In this document: one piece after another, positions 55,678 to 63,582 of the stretch
Numbering within the stretch: position 1 is the stretch's first letter
How the letters are laid out: each line of letters begins with the position of its first letter
Assembly: GCA_032615215.1 (NCBI GenBank)
Contig: CP128433.1
Coordinates: 1,633,501-1,697,500, forward strand
DNA from: Microbulbifer sp. MKSA007
Lineage (GTDB): Bacteria > Pseudomonadota > Gammaproteobacteria > Pseudomonadales > Cellvibrionaceae
Direction of reading: 5' to 3'
Length of the DNA stretch: 64,000 nt
The notes under the pieces: generated by a model
Seen by the model: only the letters and a program-made list of their open reading frames with translations
The model's database searches: none
What the model was told of the DNA's origin: nothing
Translations under genes and position numbers: made by a program

Positions 55678-56004
55678 ATGATTAGAGTATCCTTCGGCGT
55701 TTATGAAGCAAGAATATCAGAAGAAGAAAATCGGCTTTCGATTGTGAATATCTCTGGTGAAGGCTCGTACATTTCTTATTGTAATTTGAATGGTATAGAA
55801 GTATTAGAGAACACGGATAGCTTGATCAAATTTCGTAAAGGTTGGTTTACTTACGAGTTTTCTTTTACAGAATTTACACCTGGATTAGATAAGATTAAGT
55901 ATGTATCTAAGTTGTTCCATAAATTACCGTTGCTTGGGTTTAGAGGTGAAATTGGGTATAAAGATAAAGGGTTGTTGCGTAATGCCATTAGTAAGTATTG
56001 CTAA
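55678..56004 (+). CDS. Cassette 6: small protein, function unknown
   Basis: 108 residues beginning MIRVSFGVYEARIS, apparently beta-rich with several aromatic residues (FRKGWFTYEFSFTEF). No family recognised. Start chosen just after the core GTTAGCA; the upstream extension is attC sequence. The stop TAA is part of the R'' site (TGCTAAC), so gene and attC overlap. Confidence 0.7.
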   Translation: MIRVSFGVYEARISEEENRLSIVNISGEGSYISYCNLNGIEVLENTDSLIKFRKGWFTYEFSFTEFTPGLDKIKYVSKLFHKLPLLGFRGEIGYKDKGLLRNAISKYC

Positions 56005-56112
56005 CAAGGCGCTCAAATACGTTCCGGCCCGTTGGGCCTCCACCGGACACAAAAGGCCGTGGCTCGTTTCACTCTGCCACAACCTTTTGTGCCGTTTAGC
56101 TTGGCGTTATAC
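55999..56112 (+). other. attC site of cassette 6
   Basis: R'' TGCTAAC (55999) matching GTTAGCA, and R' GTTATAC (56106); 114 bases. Confidence 0.85.
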
Positions 56113-56114
56113 AC

Positions 56115-56405
56115 ATGAAAGAACTTACTGACTATTTGGTTTCAAATCTTGGGTTTTCTAGAACTAGATTTGATAAATTGAAGGGGAGTACCTACCAAAA
56201 GGACGGCTACACTCTTTCGGTTACTTCTGGTTGGGCGGGACGCTGGGAGGAATTTTTGTGCTTCAAACTTGAAAAAGATGGAGATGAAGTGTTCTCGATT
56301 AATTATCAAGTTGATACTGAAGGCTATAAAAGCAAGCCAAAGATTTACTCTGCTAAAGAGATTAACCATGACCTTAAAAGAAAGCTAGAAGAGGTTGAAG
56401 TTTGA
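56115..56405 (+). CDS. Cassette 7 gene 1: small protein, function unknown
   Basis: 96 residues starting MKELTDYLVSNLGF two bases after the core GTTATAC. Alpha/beta-like, charged, no membrane segment, no recognised family. Its stop overlaps the start of the NUDIX gene (TTGA), so the cassette holds two coupled genes, unusual for cassettes. Confidence 0.75.
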   Translation: MKELTDYLVSNLGFSRTRFDKLKGSTYQKDGYTLSVTSGWAGRWEEFLCFKLEKDGDEVFSINYQVDTEGYKSKPKIYSAKEINHDLKRKLEEVEV

Positions 56406-56896
56406 GCAGTTTCAAATATTGTCCAGTCTGTAGCCACAAACTTGAAGAACGATTAGTAGAGTCAGGTTATAAACTATGCTGCAGTACTAATGCTTGCGAG
56501 TTTATCTTCTGGGAAAACCCTACTCCTGTTGCAATCGTTCTGGTGGAACATGATGGAAAATACATTGTGACTCATAACGTTGAGTGGCCAGATTGGAAGT
56601 ATTCTTTAGTCTCTGGCTTTATTGATACTAACGAAGATCCACAAAAAGCCGCAATGCGTGAAATTCGCGAAGAACTAAATTTAGAAACTACCTATATTGA
56701 ACTTATCACGACCTCAATATATGAAAACCTTAACCAAGTAATGATCGGGTACTATGCTAGAGCAGAGGGTGAAATCATCCTCAACGAAGAGAATGATTCA
56801 TACAAGTTGCTATCTCGCAAAGAGTTAGAGTCTTGGAGCTTTGGGAAGGGTTCAATACCACTGATCAAAAAATGGCTAGCGAAAGAAAATGCATAA
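56402..56896 (+). CDS. Cassette 7 gene 2: NUDIX hydrolase with zinc ribbon
   Basis: 164 residues. An N-terminal zinc ribbon (CPVCSHKLEERLVESGYKLCC, plus CEF) is followed by a NUDIX domain whose box is GFIDTNEDPQKAAMREIREELNLE (G-x5-E-x7-REUxEE intact, the usual last Gly replaced by Asn). It hydrolyses a nucleoside diphosphate linked to another moiety; the NudC-like ribbon hints at NADH or capped RNA but the substrate is unproven. It starts at TTG inside the upstream stop, so translation is coupled. Confidence 0.88.
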   Translation: MSSFKYCPVCSHKLEERLVESGYKLCCSTNACEFIFWENPTPVAIVLVEHDGKYIVTHNVEWPDWKYSLVSGFIDTNEDPQKAAMREIREELNLETTYIELITTSIYENLNQVMIGYYARAEGEIILNEENDSYKLLSRKELESWSFGKGSIPLIKKWLAKENA

Positions 56897-56987
56897 CAAG
56901 GGCCAGCACAATCGCCAAATGCAAAAACCAGCATTTGGCTGGACTCGCTACACTTCGTTTCGCTCGCCTGTGTGACCGGCGTTATAC
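56891..56987 (+). other. attC site of cassette 7
   Basis: R'' GCATAAC (56891; one mismatch to GTATAAC) and R' GTTATAC (56981); 97 bases. Confidence 0.8.
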
Positions 56988-56994
56988 GTAGGCA

Positions 56995-57384
56995 ATGAAC
57001 GAAGAAACACTAAAATTTATTGAAGAGCGGCGCCTTGTTTCGTATATGAACAAAACAAAGTGGCGAGAACTCGCTAATGCCATTACAAGTAACAGTGATT
57101 TCGAGCCTCAAGTAAGGCTTAAATATCTACGAGACTTAGAGGCAATGCCTGGGTTTTCGCTGCTTGATTGGGAATGGGTTCGCTATGGTCAATCTAACTG
57201 TATCGAGTGGATGGATATTGACCCATTCAAAAGAGAGCGAAGGGGCAATCTTTTAAGTGATAGAATTACTGACTTCAGTGGCTTTATAGCAACTGTTCTG
57301 AAAAAGTACAATATCCCATACTCCTTAGAAAATGGGTGTTACAGGGTATGGGGATATGCAAACCAGCAACCAGTTTTCGTATAA
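56995..57384 (+). CDS. Cassette 8: small soluble protein (possibly DUF6678-like)
   Basis: 129 residues. KTKWRELANAITSNSDFEPQVRLKYLRD, DWEWVRYGQSNCIEWMDIDPF and the C-terminal GCYRVWGY resemble DUF6678-type small proteins from memory, which is only a weak assignment. No membrane segment. The stop overlaps the attC R'' site. Confidence 0.7.
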   Translation: MNEETLKFIEERRLVSYMNKTKWRELANAITSNSDFEPQVRLKYLRDLEAMPGFSLLDWEWVRYGQSNCIEWMDIDPFKRERRGNLLSDRITDFSGFIATVLKKYNIPYSLENGCYRVWGYANQQPVFV

Positions 57385-57450
57385 CAAACGCAAGCACGCG
57401 GACCCGTTTTCCGCTGCGCTCCAAACGGCCCGGTGTTGCGGGCGTTAGGC
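57379..57450 (+). other. attC site of cassette 8
   Basis: R'' GTATAAC (57379) matching GTTATAC, and R' GTTAGGC (57444); 72 bases. Confidence 0.85.
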
Positions 57451-57466
57451 TCGCAAGAATCGAACT

Positions 57467-57907
57467 ATGCATGAGAAAATAAAAGAACTACTAAACAGAT
57501 TCTCTGAATGGGAAGGCAGTTTAACTGAAACTCAAGATGAGGTTTGGCCCTATCAGTTAATATCTCCTACGGGAGATACAAAACTGAAGTTCTCCTACTA
57601 TGATCGGCTGGTAGTCAAGTTTGAGAGAGTGTCTATCGAGTTCTGGACAGCTTCAGAGGCTTTTGAAACTTTAGAGAATATAATCAACGAAAAGCTAGTG
57701 ACCATTGAATATCTTATCGATAGAGATCTAGCGAAATCTCTTAAGCAAGATATTCCGGATAAAATACCAAACTACATGGGTGGTTCGCTATGTGGAATCA
57801 GTGAGATACCTGAGACAAACAGCGAATGGCACTTTGCTAATACTATTAAAGTGACTTCTTGGCTGGGAACATATAGTTTAATAAAGAAATCAGTTTATGT
57901 TGAATAA
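57467..57907 (+). CDS. Cassette 9: soluble protein, function unknown
   Basis: 146 residues, acidic and aromatic-rich (EWEGSLTETQDEVWPYQLISP; FWTASEAFETLENIINEKL). No recognised family, signal or membrane segment. It sits about 20 bases after the core GTTAGGC. Its attC is the target of the first IS1182-type insertion. Confidence 0.7.
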   Translation: MHEKIKELLNRFSEWEGSLTETQDEVWPYQLISPTGDTKLKFSYYDRLVVKFERVSIEFWTASEAFETLENIINEKLVTIEYLIDRDLAKSLKQDIPDKIPNYMGGSLCGISEIPETNSEWHFANTIKVTSWLGTYSLIKKSVYVE

Positions 57908-57912
57908 CAAAA

Positions 57913-57981
57913 GCCTAACAAGCAAAGGCAGCATCGCCCTGCGGGCTGGACGCGCTAACGCGCGCCGCTGCTTTGGGCGTT
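57913..57981 (+). other. attC site of cassette 9, cut by IS1182-type copy 1
   Basis: R'' GCCTAAC (57913) matching GTTAGGC. The R' core is split after GTT at 57981; the remaining AGGT follows the element at 59757. Confidence 0.85.
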
Positions 57982-59753
57982 CAGGCTGTAGAAAAACTCT
58001 TAAAAGGTAGCTTTTTTGTTAAAATGGAGGTCTTGATGTCGAGATTATCCATATGCCCAATTTCAAACGTTACGATTACAACCAAGATGCAATGGTAATC
58101 ATCAATTTCGAAGAGCAACTACAACCTGAAACCTTTGAGTTTACACTTCATCATCTGATTGATGACCATATCGACCTCTCTGTCTTCCATAAAAAATATC
58201 AAAATGATAGCGGCGGGCGAACCGCTTATGATCCAGCTATCCTCCTGAAAATCATATTGTTTGCTTACTCAAAAGGCATTACCTCAAGCCGTGAAATTCA
58301 ATGGCAATGTGAGAACAATATCCTCTTCAAAGCACTGTCATGCGATACCGTTCCACATTTTACTAGTATTGCGAGTTTCGTAAGCAGTTATCCTGATGCG
58401 ATTGAGTCGGTGTTTGAGCAAGTGTTACTGGTCTGCGATCAGCAGGGGCTGCTTGGCAACGAACTTTTCGCAATAGATGGATGCAAGATGCCATCCAATG
58501 CCAGCAAAGAACATTCGGGAACTTTTAAAGAACTAGAACAGAAGCAGGAAAAAATTCTCAAGAAGATCAAATATTGTCTCAAAGAGCACAAGAGGCTTGA
58601 TGGCAGGAAGCCTAATGAAAAAGAGCGAAAACAAGCGGTAGCTAAAGCGGCGGATACTCTTCAGAAACACTTTGATAAAATTGATCAGTTCTTAAAGAAT
58701 CACTCCCCCAGGATGGGACAAGGTAAAAACCCTAAAGAAGTAAAAAGTAATATCACAGACAATGAGTCAGCCAAGATGACTACCAGCAAGGGAACCATCC
58801 AGGGCTATAACGGCGTTGCCGCAGTTGATAGGAAGCATCAGATAGTTGTTGAAGCACAGGCCTTTGGTGAGGGGCAAGAACATCATACATTGAAGCCTAT
58901 TCTCGATGGCATCAGTTGCCATTATCAGCATATAGGAATAGATGAAGACATCTTGGCCAAACAGGTCATCATTACTGCTGATACTGGGTTCTCCAACGAC
59001 GCTAACTACAGCTACCTGCGAGAGAGCGGCATCAATGCCTATATACCTGACAATAAATTCCGTTCACGTGATAAAGCTTTTACAAAGCAAAAAACCAAGT
59101 ATGGCAAGCGCAATCAAAAAGGTAGGGCTAATGTCCAGAAGACTATCCCAGCTAGTGAATTTACATTCAACAAGAAAAAGAAAACCTGTATCTGTCCTGC
59201 AGGAAAAGCGATGCTCTTGTTAAAAGAAGAGCATGTCAGTGAAGGTAAGAAAAAACTACTGTTCGAAGGGCGCCTCACTGACTGCAGGGAATGCAGCCTT
59301 AAAAATCAGTGTATGCGAAACCCGGAATCTGCCAGCTCTCGAAAAGGACATGGAAGGCAAGTATCCCTAACTTGGACAAACGGACGGACAGCCACTGACT
59401 GGATGAAAAAGCGGGTTGATAGTATCGAAGGCAAGACCATTTATGGACATCGAATGTCTGTTGTCGAGCCAGTGTTCGGGAACATTGGTACCAACAAGCG
59501 ATTGAATCGCTTCTCGCTACGAGGAAAAAGTAAGGTTCAGGGACAATGGCAGATGTTCTGCTTGGTACATAATATAGAAAAGTTGATGAGATATGGCAGT
59601 ATCCATTGATTGAGTATAAATTAGGGGCATCAAGGCGCCTAAATTTAATACAATGAAAGAAATTTAGTGGTATCGCTAAATTTAGACCGAAATTTTTGTT
59701 TGGAGGAACCTGAGGAATGACAGCTTTTTCTAAAACTGTTTTTCTACAGCCTC
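57982..59753 (+). mobile_element. IS1182-family element, copy 1
   Basis: About 1772 bases with ends carrying the inverted repeat AGGCTGTAGAAAAAC (left at 57983, complement at the right end ending 59752). CGTT (or GTT) flanks both sides, so a short target duplication is likely. It is inserted in the core GTT of an attC site. Internal sequence equals copy 2 except for a 218-base patch (59042-59259). Confidence 0.85.
58053..59609 (+). CDS. IS1182-family transposase, copy 1
   Basis: 518 residues, DDE type. First catalytic Asp in FAIDGCKM (about residue 147), second in ITADTGFSNDANYSY (about 312), third Glu in VVEPVFGNIGTNKRLNRF (about 472), with a CxxC zinc-like insert (CRECSLKNQC) before the last. 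Intact and presumably functional. Differs from copy 2 at about ten residues, all between about 330 and 400. Confidence 0.93.
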   Translation: MPNFKRYDYNQDAMVIINFEEQLQPETFEFTLHHLIDDHIDLSVFHKKYQNDSGGRTAYDPAILLKIILFAYSKGITSSREIQWQCENNILFKALSCDTVPHFTSIASFVSSYPDAIESVFEQVLLVCDQQGLLGNELFAIDGCKMPSNASKEHSGTFKELEQKQEKILKKIKYCLKEHKRLDGRKPNEKERKQAVAKAADTLQKHFDKIDQFLKNHSPRMGQGKNPKEVKSNITDNESAKMTTSKGTIQGYNGVAAVDRKHQIVVEAQAFGEGQEHHTLKPILDGISCHYQHIGIDEDILAKQVIITADTGFSNDANYSYLRESGINAYIPDNKFRSRDKAFTKQKTKYGKRNQKGRANVQKTIPASEFTFNKKKKTCICPAGKAMLLLKEEHVSEGKKKLLFEGRLTDCRECSLKNQCMRNPESASSRKGHGRQVSLTWTNGRTATDWMKKRVDSIEGKTIYGHRMSVVEPVFGNIGTNKRLNRFSLRGKSKVQGQWQMFCLVHNIEKLMRYGSIH

Positions 59754-59764
59754 GTTAGGTGAAT

Positions 59765-60223
59765 ATGAGATCAATACTTTTAACTATTTTTTTAGCTCTT
59801 ACTTCACAAGCGACTGCTTGTGGTGAGTGTGATCTTGTAGATACTTTGAGCCGGATCTCTGAATTCAAAAATATTTCACGAGAGAAACTTTCGCTAGCCA
59901 TTGACCAGGGAAAGTGGAATAAGTGGAAAAGCGCTTATGCGCTTTGCTACAAAGAAGAGTCTTCACAATGTTACTTAATTATCTTCGGGGCAGGTGACCT
60001 GCATGTAACCGACATGAGTAAAATCGAACATGCAAATCTCGGTAAATTAGGTGCACCAGGAACTAAGTATGAAAACGTAAAAACAACAGTAACTAAATGG
60101 TTTTATTCGGACGACAGGTTCTTTCAGTTAGAGCTAAAAACCGTTGCTTATAGAGATGGACAGAGACTTACAGTAACAGAACCTGTATTTGTAAAGAAGA
60201 ATGGCGAACTTATTTATCGGTAA
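59765..60223 (+). CDS. Cassette 10: secreted cysteine-containing protein, function unknown
   Basis: About 152 residues with a signal peptide (MRSILLTIFLALTSQATA) and cysteines in CGECDL and CYKEESSQCY. No known family. A GTG at 59759, six bases earlier, is an alternative start. It follows IS copy 1 directly, so expression may depend on the element. Confidence 0.72.
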   Translation: MRSILLTIFLALTSQATACGECDLVDTLSRISEFKNISREKLSLAIDQGKWNKWKSAYALCYKEESSQCYLIIFGAGDLHVTDMSKIEHANLGKLGAPGTKYENVKTTVTKWFYSDDRFFQLELKTVAYRDGQRLTVTEPVFVKKNGELIYR

Positions 60224-60226
60224 GTC

Positions 60227-60339
60227 ACCTAACCTAGCCAGGCAGTACGCTCCGGCGCTGCGCGCCTCCGCAGGACGGCCTACGCTATGCGCTGCGCGCA
60301 CACACACAGCGTAGGCCGCCTCTACTGGCAACGTTAGGT
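60227..60339 (+). other. attC site of cassette 10
   Basis: R'' ACCTAAC (60227) matching GTTAGGT at 59754, and R' GTTAGGT (60333); 113 bases. Confidence 0.85.
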
Positions 60340-60346
60340 GTACTCG

Positions 60347-60592
60347 ATGGAGTTTGGAATGGAAGCATTATTCGTCGGCGCAGGCACAATCATTCAGGCA
60401 ATAGGTCCCTGGATGGCTATAGCCCTAGCTATAGGTGCGCCAGTCGCAGTGGGTAGCATTGTATCGAAGCTAACCTTTGGTTCGTATGCTCTCCATCGCA
60501 ACAAGTACATTTTAGTTTCAACGCTTACTATTGCTGCTTTACTGTTTTTGGTGGTGTCAATATCCGTCGTCGTTTTGGGGCAGTGGGGTTAG
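60347..60592 (+). CDS. Cassette 11: small membrane protein, function unknown
   Basis: About 81 residues with two or three hydrophobic helices (ALFVGAGTIIQAIGPWMAIALAIGAPVAVG; YILVSTLTIAALLFLVVSISVVVLG). Start at 60347 or at the ATG 60359 behind GGAG. No family recognised. Confidence 0.65.
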   Translation: MEFGMEALFVGAGTIIQAIGPWMAIALAIGAPVAVGSIVSKLTFGSYALHRNKYILVSTLTIAALLFLVVSISVVVLGQWG

Positions 60593-60645
60593 CATCATAC
60601 AAAAAATCGGGGATGGTTTCATGGTGCTATACTGCGAGTCCGTAC

Positions 60646-60748
60646 ACCATACAAGTTTAGGTATGCTCGCCCGGCAAAAAGCCGCCGGGCAGGACGTCCA
60701 CTATTCCGCTTCGCTCCATAGCGGCCGCCCATGCTAAAGGCGTTATAT
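60646..60748 (+). other. attC site of cassette 11 (degenerate)
   Basis: R' GTTATAT (60742) is clear; the R'' (ACCATAC at 60646) differs from the expected ACCTAAC. The central palindrome (CCCGGC-AAAAAG-GCCGGG) is present. Confidence 0.65.
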
Positions 60749-60757
60749 TTAAATCAT

Positions 60758-61036
60758 ATGAGAAAAAATTGTAATCTTTGTAGTGTTGTCAATTTCTTAT
60801 GCTTTTGGGGTGATATGCCTCAAGCAAACTGGAAACGTCCAACACTCTTTATACTCAGCTTTATTGCCCTAGTGGGCGGAGGCTATGGAGTATATTGGGT
60901 AGCCCAAAGCGAAGGACCTTTAGATATGGTTACAAAGTCACTTTGTATTTTTCTTGGCTTTCTATTTTTCCTTGGGTTGGTGACTTCAATCTGGGGTTGT
61001 AATCGGTGTGTGGCTCGTGTCTTTGGTAGTGCATAA
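60758..61036 (+). CDS. Cassette 12: small membrane protein, function unknown
   Basis: About 92 residues from MRKNCNLCSVV (or from MPQANWKRP at 60815), with two hydrophobic helices (LFILSFIALVGGGYGVYWVA; LCIFLGFLFFLGLVTSIWG). No recognised family. Inner-membrane location inferred. Confidence 0.65.
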   Translation: MRKNCNLCSVVNFLCFWGDMPQANWKRPTLFILSFIALVGGGYGVYWVAQSEGPLDMVTKSLCIFLGFLFFLGLVTSIWGCNRCVARVFGSA

Positions 61037-61135
61037 ATATAATAAGCGGTTCAATTCGTTCCAGCTGCGAAAAACGCAGCTTTCACTGGGACAGGCTACG
61101 CGTTGCTCCGCTTGCCCATTAACCGGGCGTTAGGG
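61037..61135 (+). other. attC site of cassette 12
   Basis: R'' ATATAAT (61037; one mismatch to ATATAAC) and R' GTTAGGG (61129); 99 bases. Confidence 0.75.
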
Positions 61136-61145
61136 CAATTGGTGG

Positions 61146-61493
61146 ATGAACGTATTTAAGAGGTTAGAAGAGCTCAGTAATGATGGTAGCTTCTACCTGA
61201 AGGCCCTTGATTTGAGTTTTCAACCATTTGAAGTAGAAAGTGATCTTTCTATCTTTAGTGCTCTAGCTACTGAGCTTGAAACCGAACATGCAGGTTATGA
61301 AACTCTGCTACTTGATGTGAATTGGCGTTCGCACTTAATTGCATGTATGTGCCTCATTGTCTCGGAGAATAAGTCGCATCTGGAAGAGCTAAAGAACCGC
61401 TTCAAAAATGGTAGTATGGTTAGCCCACAAATTGCTGTTGTAATGGCTCGCCTTCATTTCAGGGAAATGATGGACTTTTTCCCAGCTATATAA
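61146..61493 (+). CDS. Cassette 13: small helical protein, function unknown
   Basis: 115 residues, mainly helical with a mix of charged and hydrophobic residues (ELETEHAGYETLLLDVNWRSHLIACMCLIVSE). No recognised family; possibly an immunity-type or repeat-like helical protein, but this cannot be shown. About 190 bases of non-coding DNA follow before the attC. Confidence 0.7.
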   Translation: MNVFKRLEELSNDGSFYLKALDLSFQPFEVESDLSIFSALATELETEHAGYETLLLDVNWRSHLIACMCLIVSENKSHLEELKNRFKNGSMVSPQIAVVMARLHFREMMDFFPAI

Positions 61494-61681
61494 ATGGCGG
61501 GCATGGGCCGGAGTCTTCTACCCAGATAGGGGCGGCACTAGTACTCTTGCAATCGATGTTCGTGCGTGAATTCACGTTTCCAAAATCACAGCTGAACATT
61601 GAGCGTTTCTGCTTAGGGCTGTCGGTTGCACAGCATCATTCTGGGTTTTGGCTTAAGCACAGAGGCAGTGCCCGGGGTTAG

Positions 61682-61795
61682 CCCTAACAAAGCGCTGCAA
61701 GGCGACGTCTTACTTTGTGCATTTTATGCGCAGTTGCTTTGCTCCTATTTTCGCGCATAAAGCGCCCAAAGTAAGCCGCCTCTGAGCGCGGCGTT
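61682..61795 (+). other. attC site of cassette 13, cut by IS1182-type copy 2
   Basis: R'' CCCTAAC (61682) matching GTTAGGG. The R' core is split after GTT at 61795; AGCC follows the element at 63571. Confidence 0.85.
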
Positions 61796-63567
61796 CAGGC
61801 TGTAGAAAAACTCTTAAAAGGTAGCTTTTTTGTTAAAATGGAGGTCTTGATGTCGAGATTATCCATATGCCCAATTTCAAACGTTACGATTACAACCAAG
61901 ATGCAATGGTAATCATCAATTTCGAAGAGCAACTACAACCTGAAACCTTTGAGTTTACACTTCATCATCTGATTGATGACCATATCGACCTCTCTGTCTT
62001 CCATAAAAAATATCAAAATGATAGCGGCGGGCGAACCGCTTATGATCCAGCTATCCTCCTGAAAATCATATTGTTTGCTTACTCAAAAGGCATTACCTCA
62101 AGCCGTGAAATTCAATGGCAATGTGAGAACAATATCCTCTTCAAAGCACTGTCATGCGATACCGTTCCACATTTTACTAGTATTGCGAGTTTCGTAAGCA
62201 GTTATCCTGATGCGATTGAGTCGGTGTTTGAGCAAGTGTTACTGGTCTGCGATCAGCAGGGGCTGCTTGGCAACGAACTTTTCGCAATAGATGGATGCAA
62301 GATGCCATCCAATGCCAGCAAAGAACATTCGGGAACTTTTAAAGAACTAGAACAGAAGCAGGAAAAAATTCTCAAGAAGATCAAATATTGTCTCAAAGAG
62401 CACAAGAGGCTTGATGGCAGGAAGCCTAATGAAAAAGAGCGAAAACAAGCGGTAGCTAAAGCGGCGGATACTCTTCAGAAACACTTTGATAAAATTGATC
62501 AGTTCTTAAAGAATCACTCCCCCAGGATGGGACAAGGTAAAAACCCTAAAGAAGTAAAAAGTAATATCACAGACAATGAGTCAGCCAAGATGACTACCAG
62601 CAAGGGAACCATCCAGGGCTATAACGGCGTTGCCGCAGTTGATAGGAAGCATCAGATAGTTGTTGAAGCACAGGCCTTTGGTGAGGGGCAAGAACATCAT
62701 ACATTGAAGCCTATTCTCGATGGCATCAGTTGCCATTATCAGCATATAGGAATAGATGAAGACATCTTGGCCAAACAGGTCATCATTACTGCTGATACTG
62801 GGTTCTCCAACGACGCTAACTACAGCTACCTGCGAGAGAGCGGCATCAATGCCTACATACCTGACAATAAATTCCGTTCACGTGATAAAGCTTTTGCTAA
62901 GCAAAAAGCCAAGTATGGCAAGCGTAAACAAAAAGGTAGGGCTAATGTCCAGCAGACTTTCCCTGCTAGTGAATTTACATTCAATAAGAAAAAGAAAACC
63001 TGTATCTGTCCGGCAGGAAAATCTATGCTTTTATTAAAGGAAGAGCATGTTAGTGAAGGTAAGAAAAAGCTATTGTTCGAAGGGCGCCTCACTGACTGCA
63101 GGGAATGCAGCCTTAAAAATCAGTGTATGCGAAACCCGGAATCTGCCAGCTCTCGAAAAGGACATGGAAGGCAAGTATCCCTAACTTGGACAAACGGACG
63201 GACAGCCACTGACTGGATGAAAAAGCGGGTTGATAGTATCGAAGGCAAGACCATTTATGGACATCGAATGTCTGTTGTCGAGCCAGTGTTCGGGAACATT
63301 GGTACCAACAAGCGATTGAATCGCTTCTCGCTACGAGGAAAAAGTAAGGTTCAGGGACAATGGCAGATGTTCTGCTTGGTACATAATATAGAAAAGTTGA
63401 TGAGATATGGCAGTATCCATTGATTGAGTATAAATTAGGGGCATCAAGGCGCCTAAATTTAATACAATGAAAGAAATTTAGTGGTATCGCTAAATTTAGA
63501 CCGAAATTTTTGTTTGGAGGAACCTGAGGAATGACAGCTTTTTCTAAAACTGTTTTTCTACAGCCTC
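61796..63567 (+). mobile_element. IS1182-family element, copy 2
   Basis: Same length and ends as copy 1, offset by exactly 3814 bases. Inserted in the GTT core of another cassette's attC, in the same orientation relative to attC. CGTT is again present on both sides. Confidence 0.85.
61867..63423 (+). CDS. IS1182-family transposase, copy 2
   Basis: 518 residues, identical to copy 1 except for a patch of about ten residues between about 330 and 400 (e.g. FAKQKAKYGKRKQKG versus FTKQKTKYGKRNQKG). DDE residues and zinc-like insert intact. Either copy could supply transposase for both. Confidence 0.93.
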   Translation: MPNFKRYDYNQDAMVIINFEEQLQPETFEFTLHHLIDDHIDLSVFHKKYQNDSGGRTAYDPAILLKIILFAYSKGITSSREIQWQCENNILFKALSCDTVPHFTSIASFVSSYPDAIESVFEQVLLVCDQQGLLGNELFAIDGCKMPSNASKEHSGTFKELEQKQEKILKKIKYCLKEHKRLDGRKPNEKERKQAVAKAADTLQKHFDKIDQFLKNHSPRMGQGKNPKEVKSNITDNESAKMTTSKGTIQGYNGVAAVDRKHQIVVEAQAFGEGQEHHTLKPILDGISCHYQHIGIDEDILAKQVIITADTGFSNDANYSYLRESGINAYIPDNKFRSRDKAFAKQKAKYGKRKQKGRANVQQTFPASEFTFNKKKKTCICPAGKSMLLLKEEHVSEGKKKLLFEGRLTDCRECSLKNQCMRNPESASSRKGHGRQVSLTWTNGRTATDWMKKRVDSIEGKTIYGHRMSVVEPVFGNIGTNKRLNRFSLRGKSKVQGQWQMFCLVHNIEKLMRYGSIH

Positions 63568-63582
63568 GTTAGCCTCTAAGCC

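Noticed and set aside
57982..63567. The two IS1182 copies as a composite transposon carrying cassettes 10-13
   Set aside because: Each copy has its own GTT flanks inside a separate attC and the DNA between is ordinary cassette sequence, so two independent insertions explain it better.
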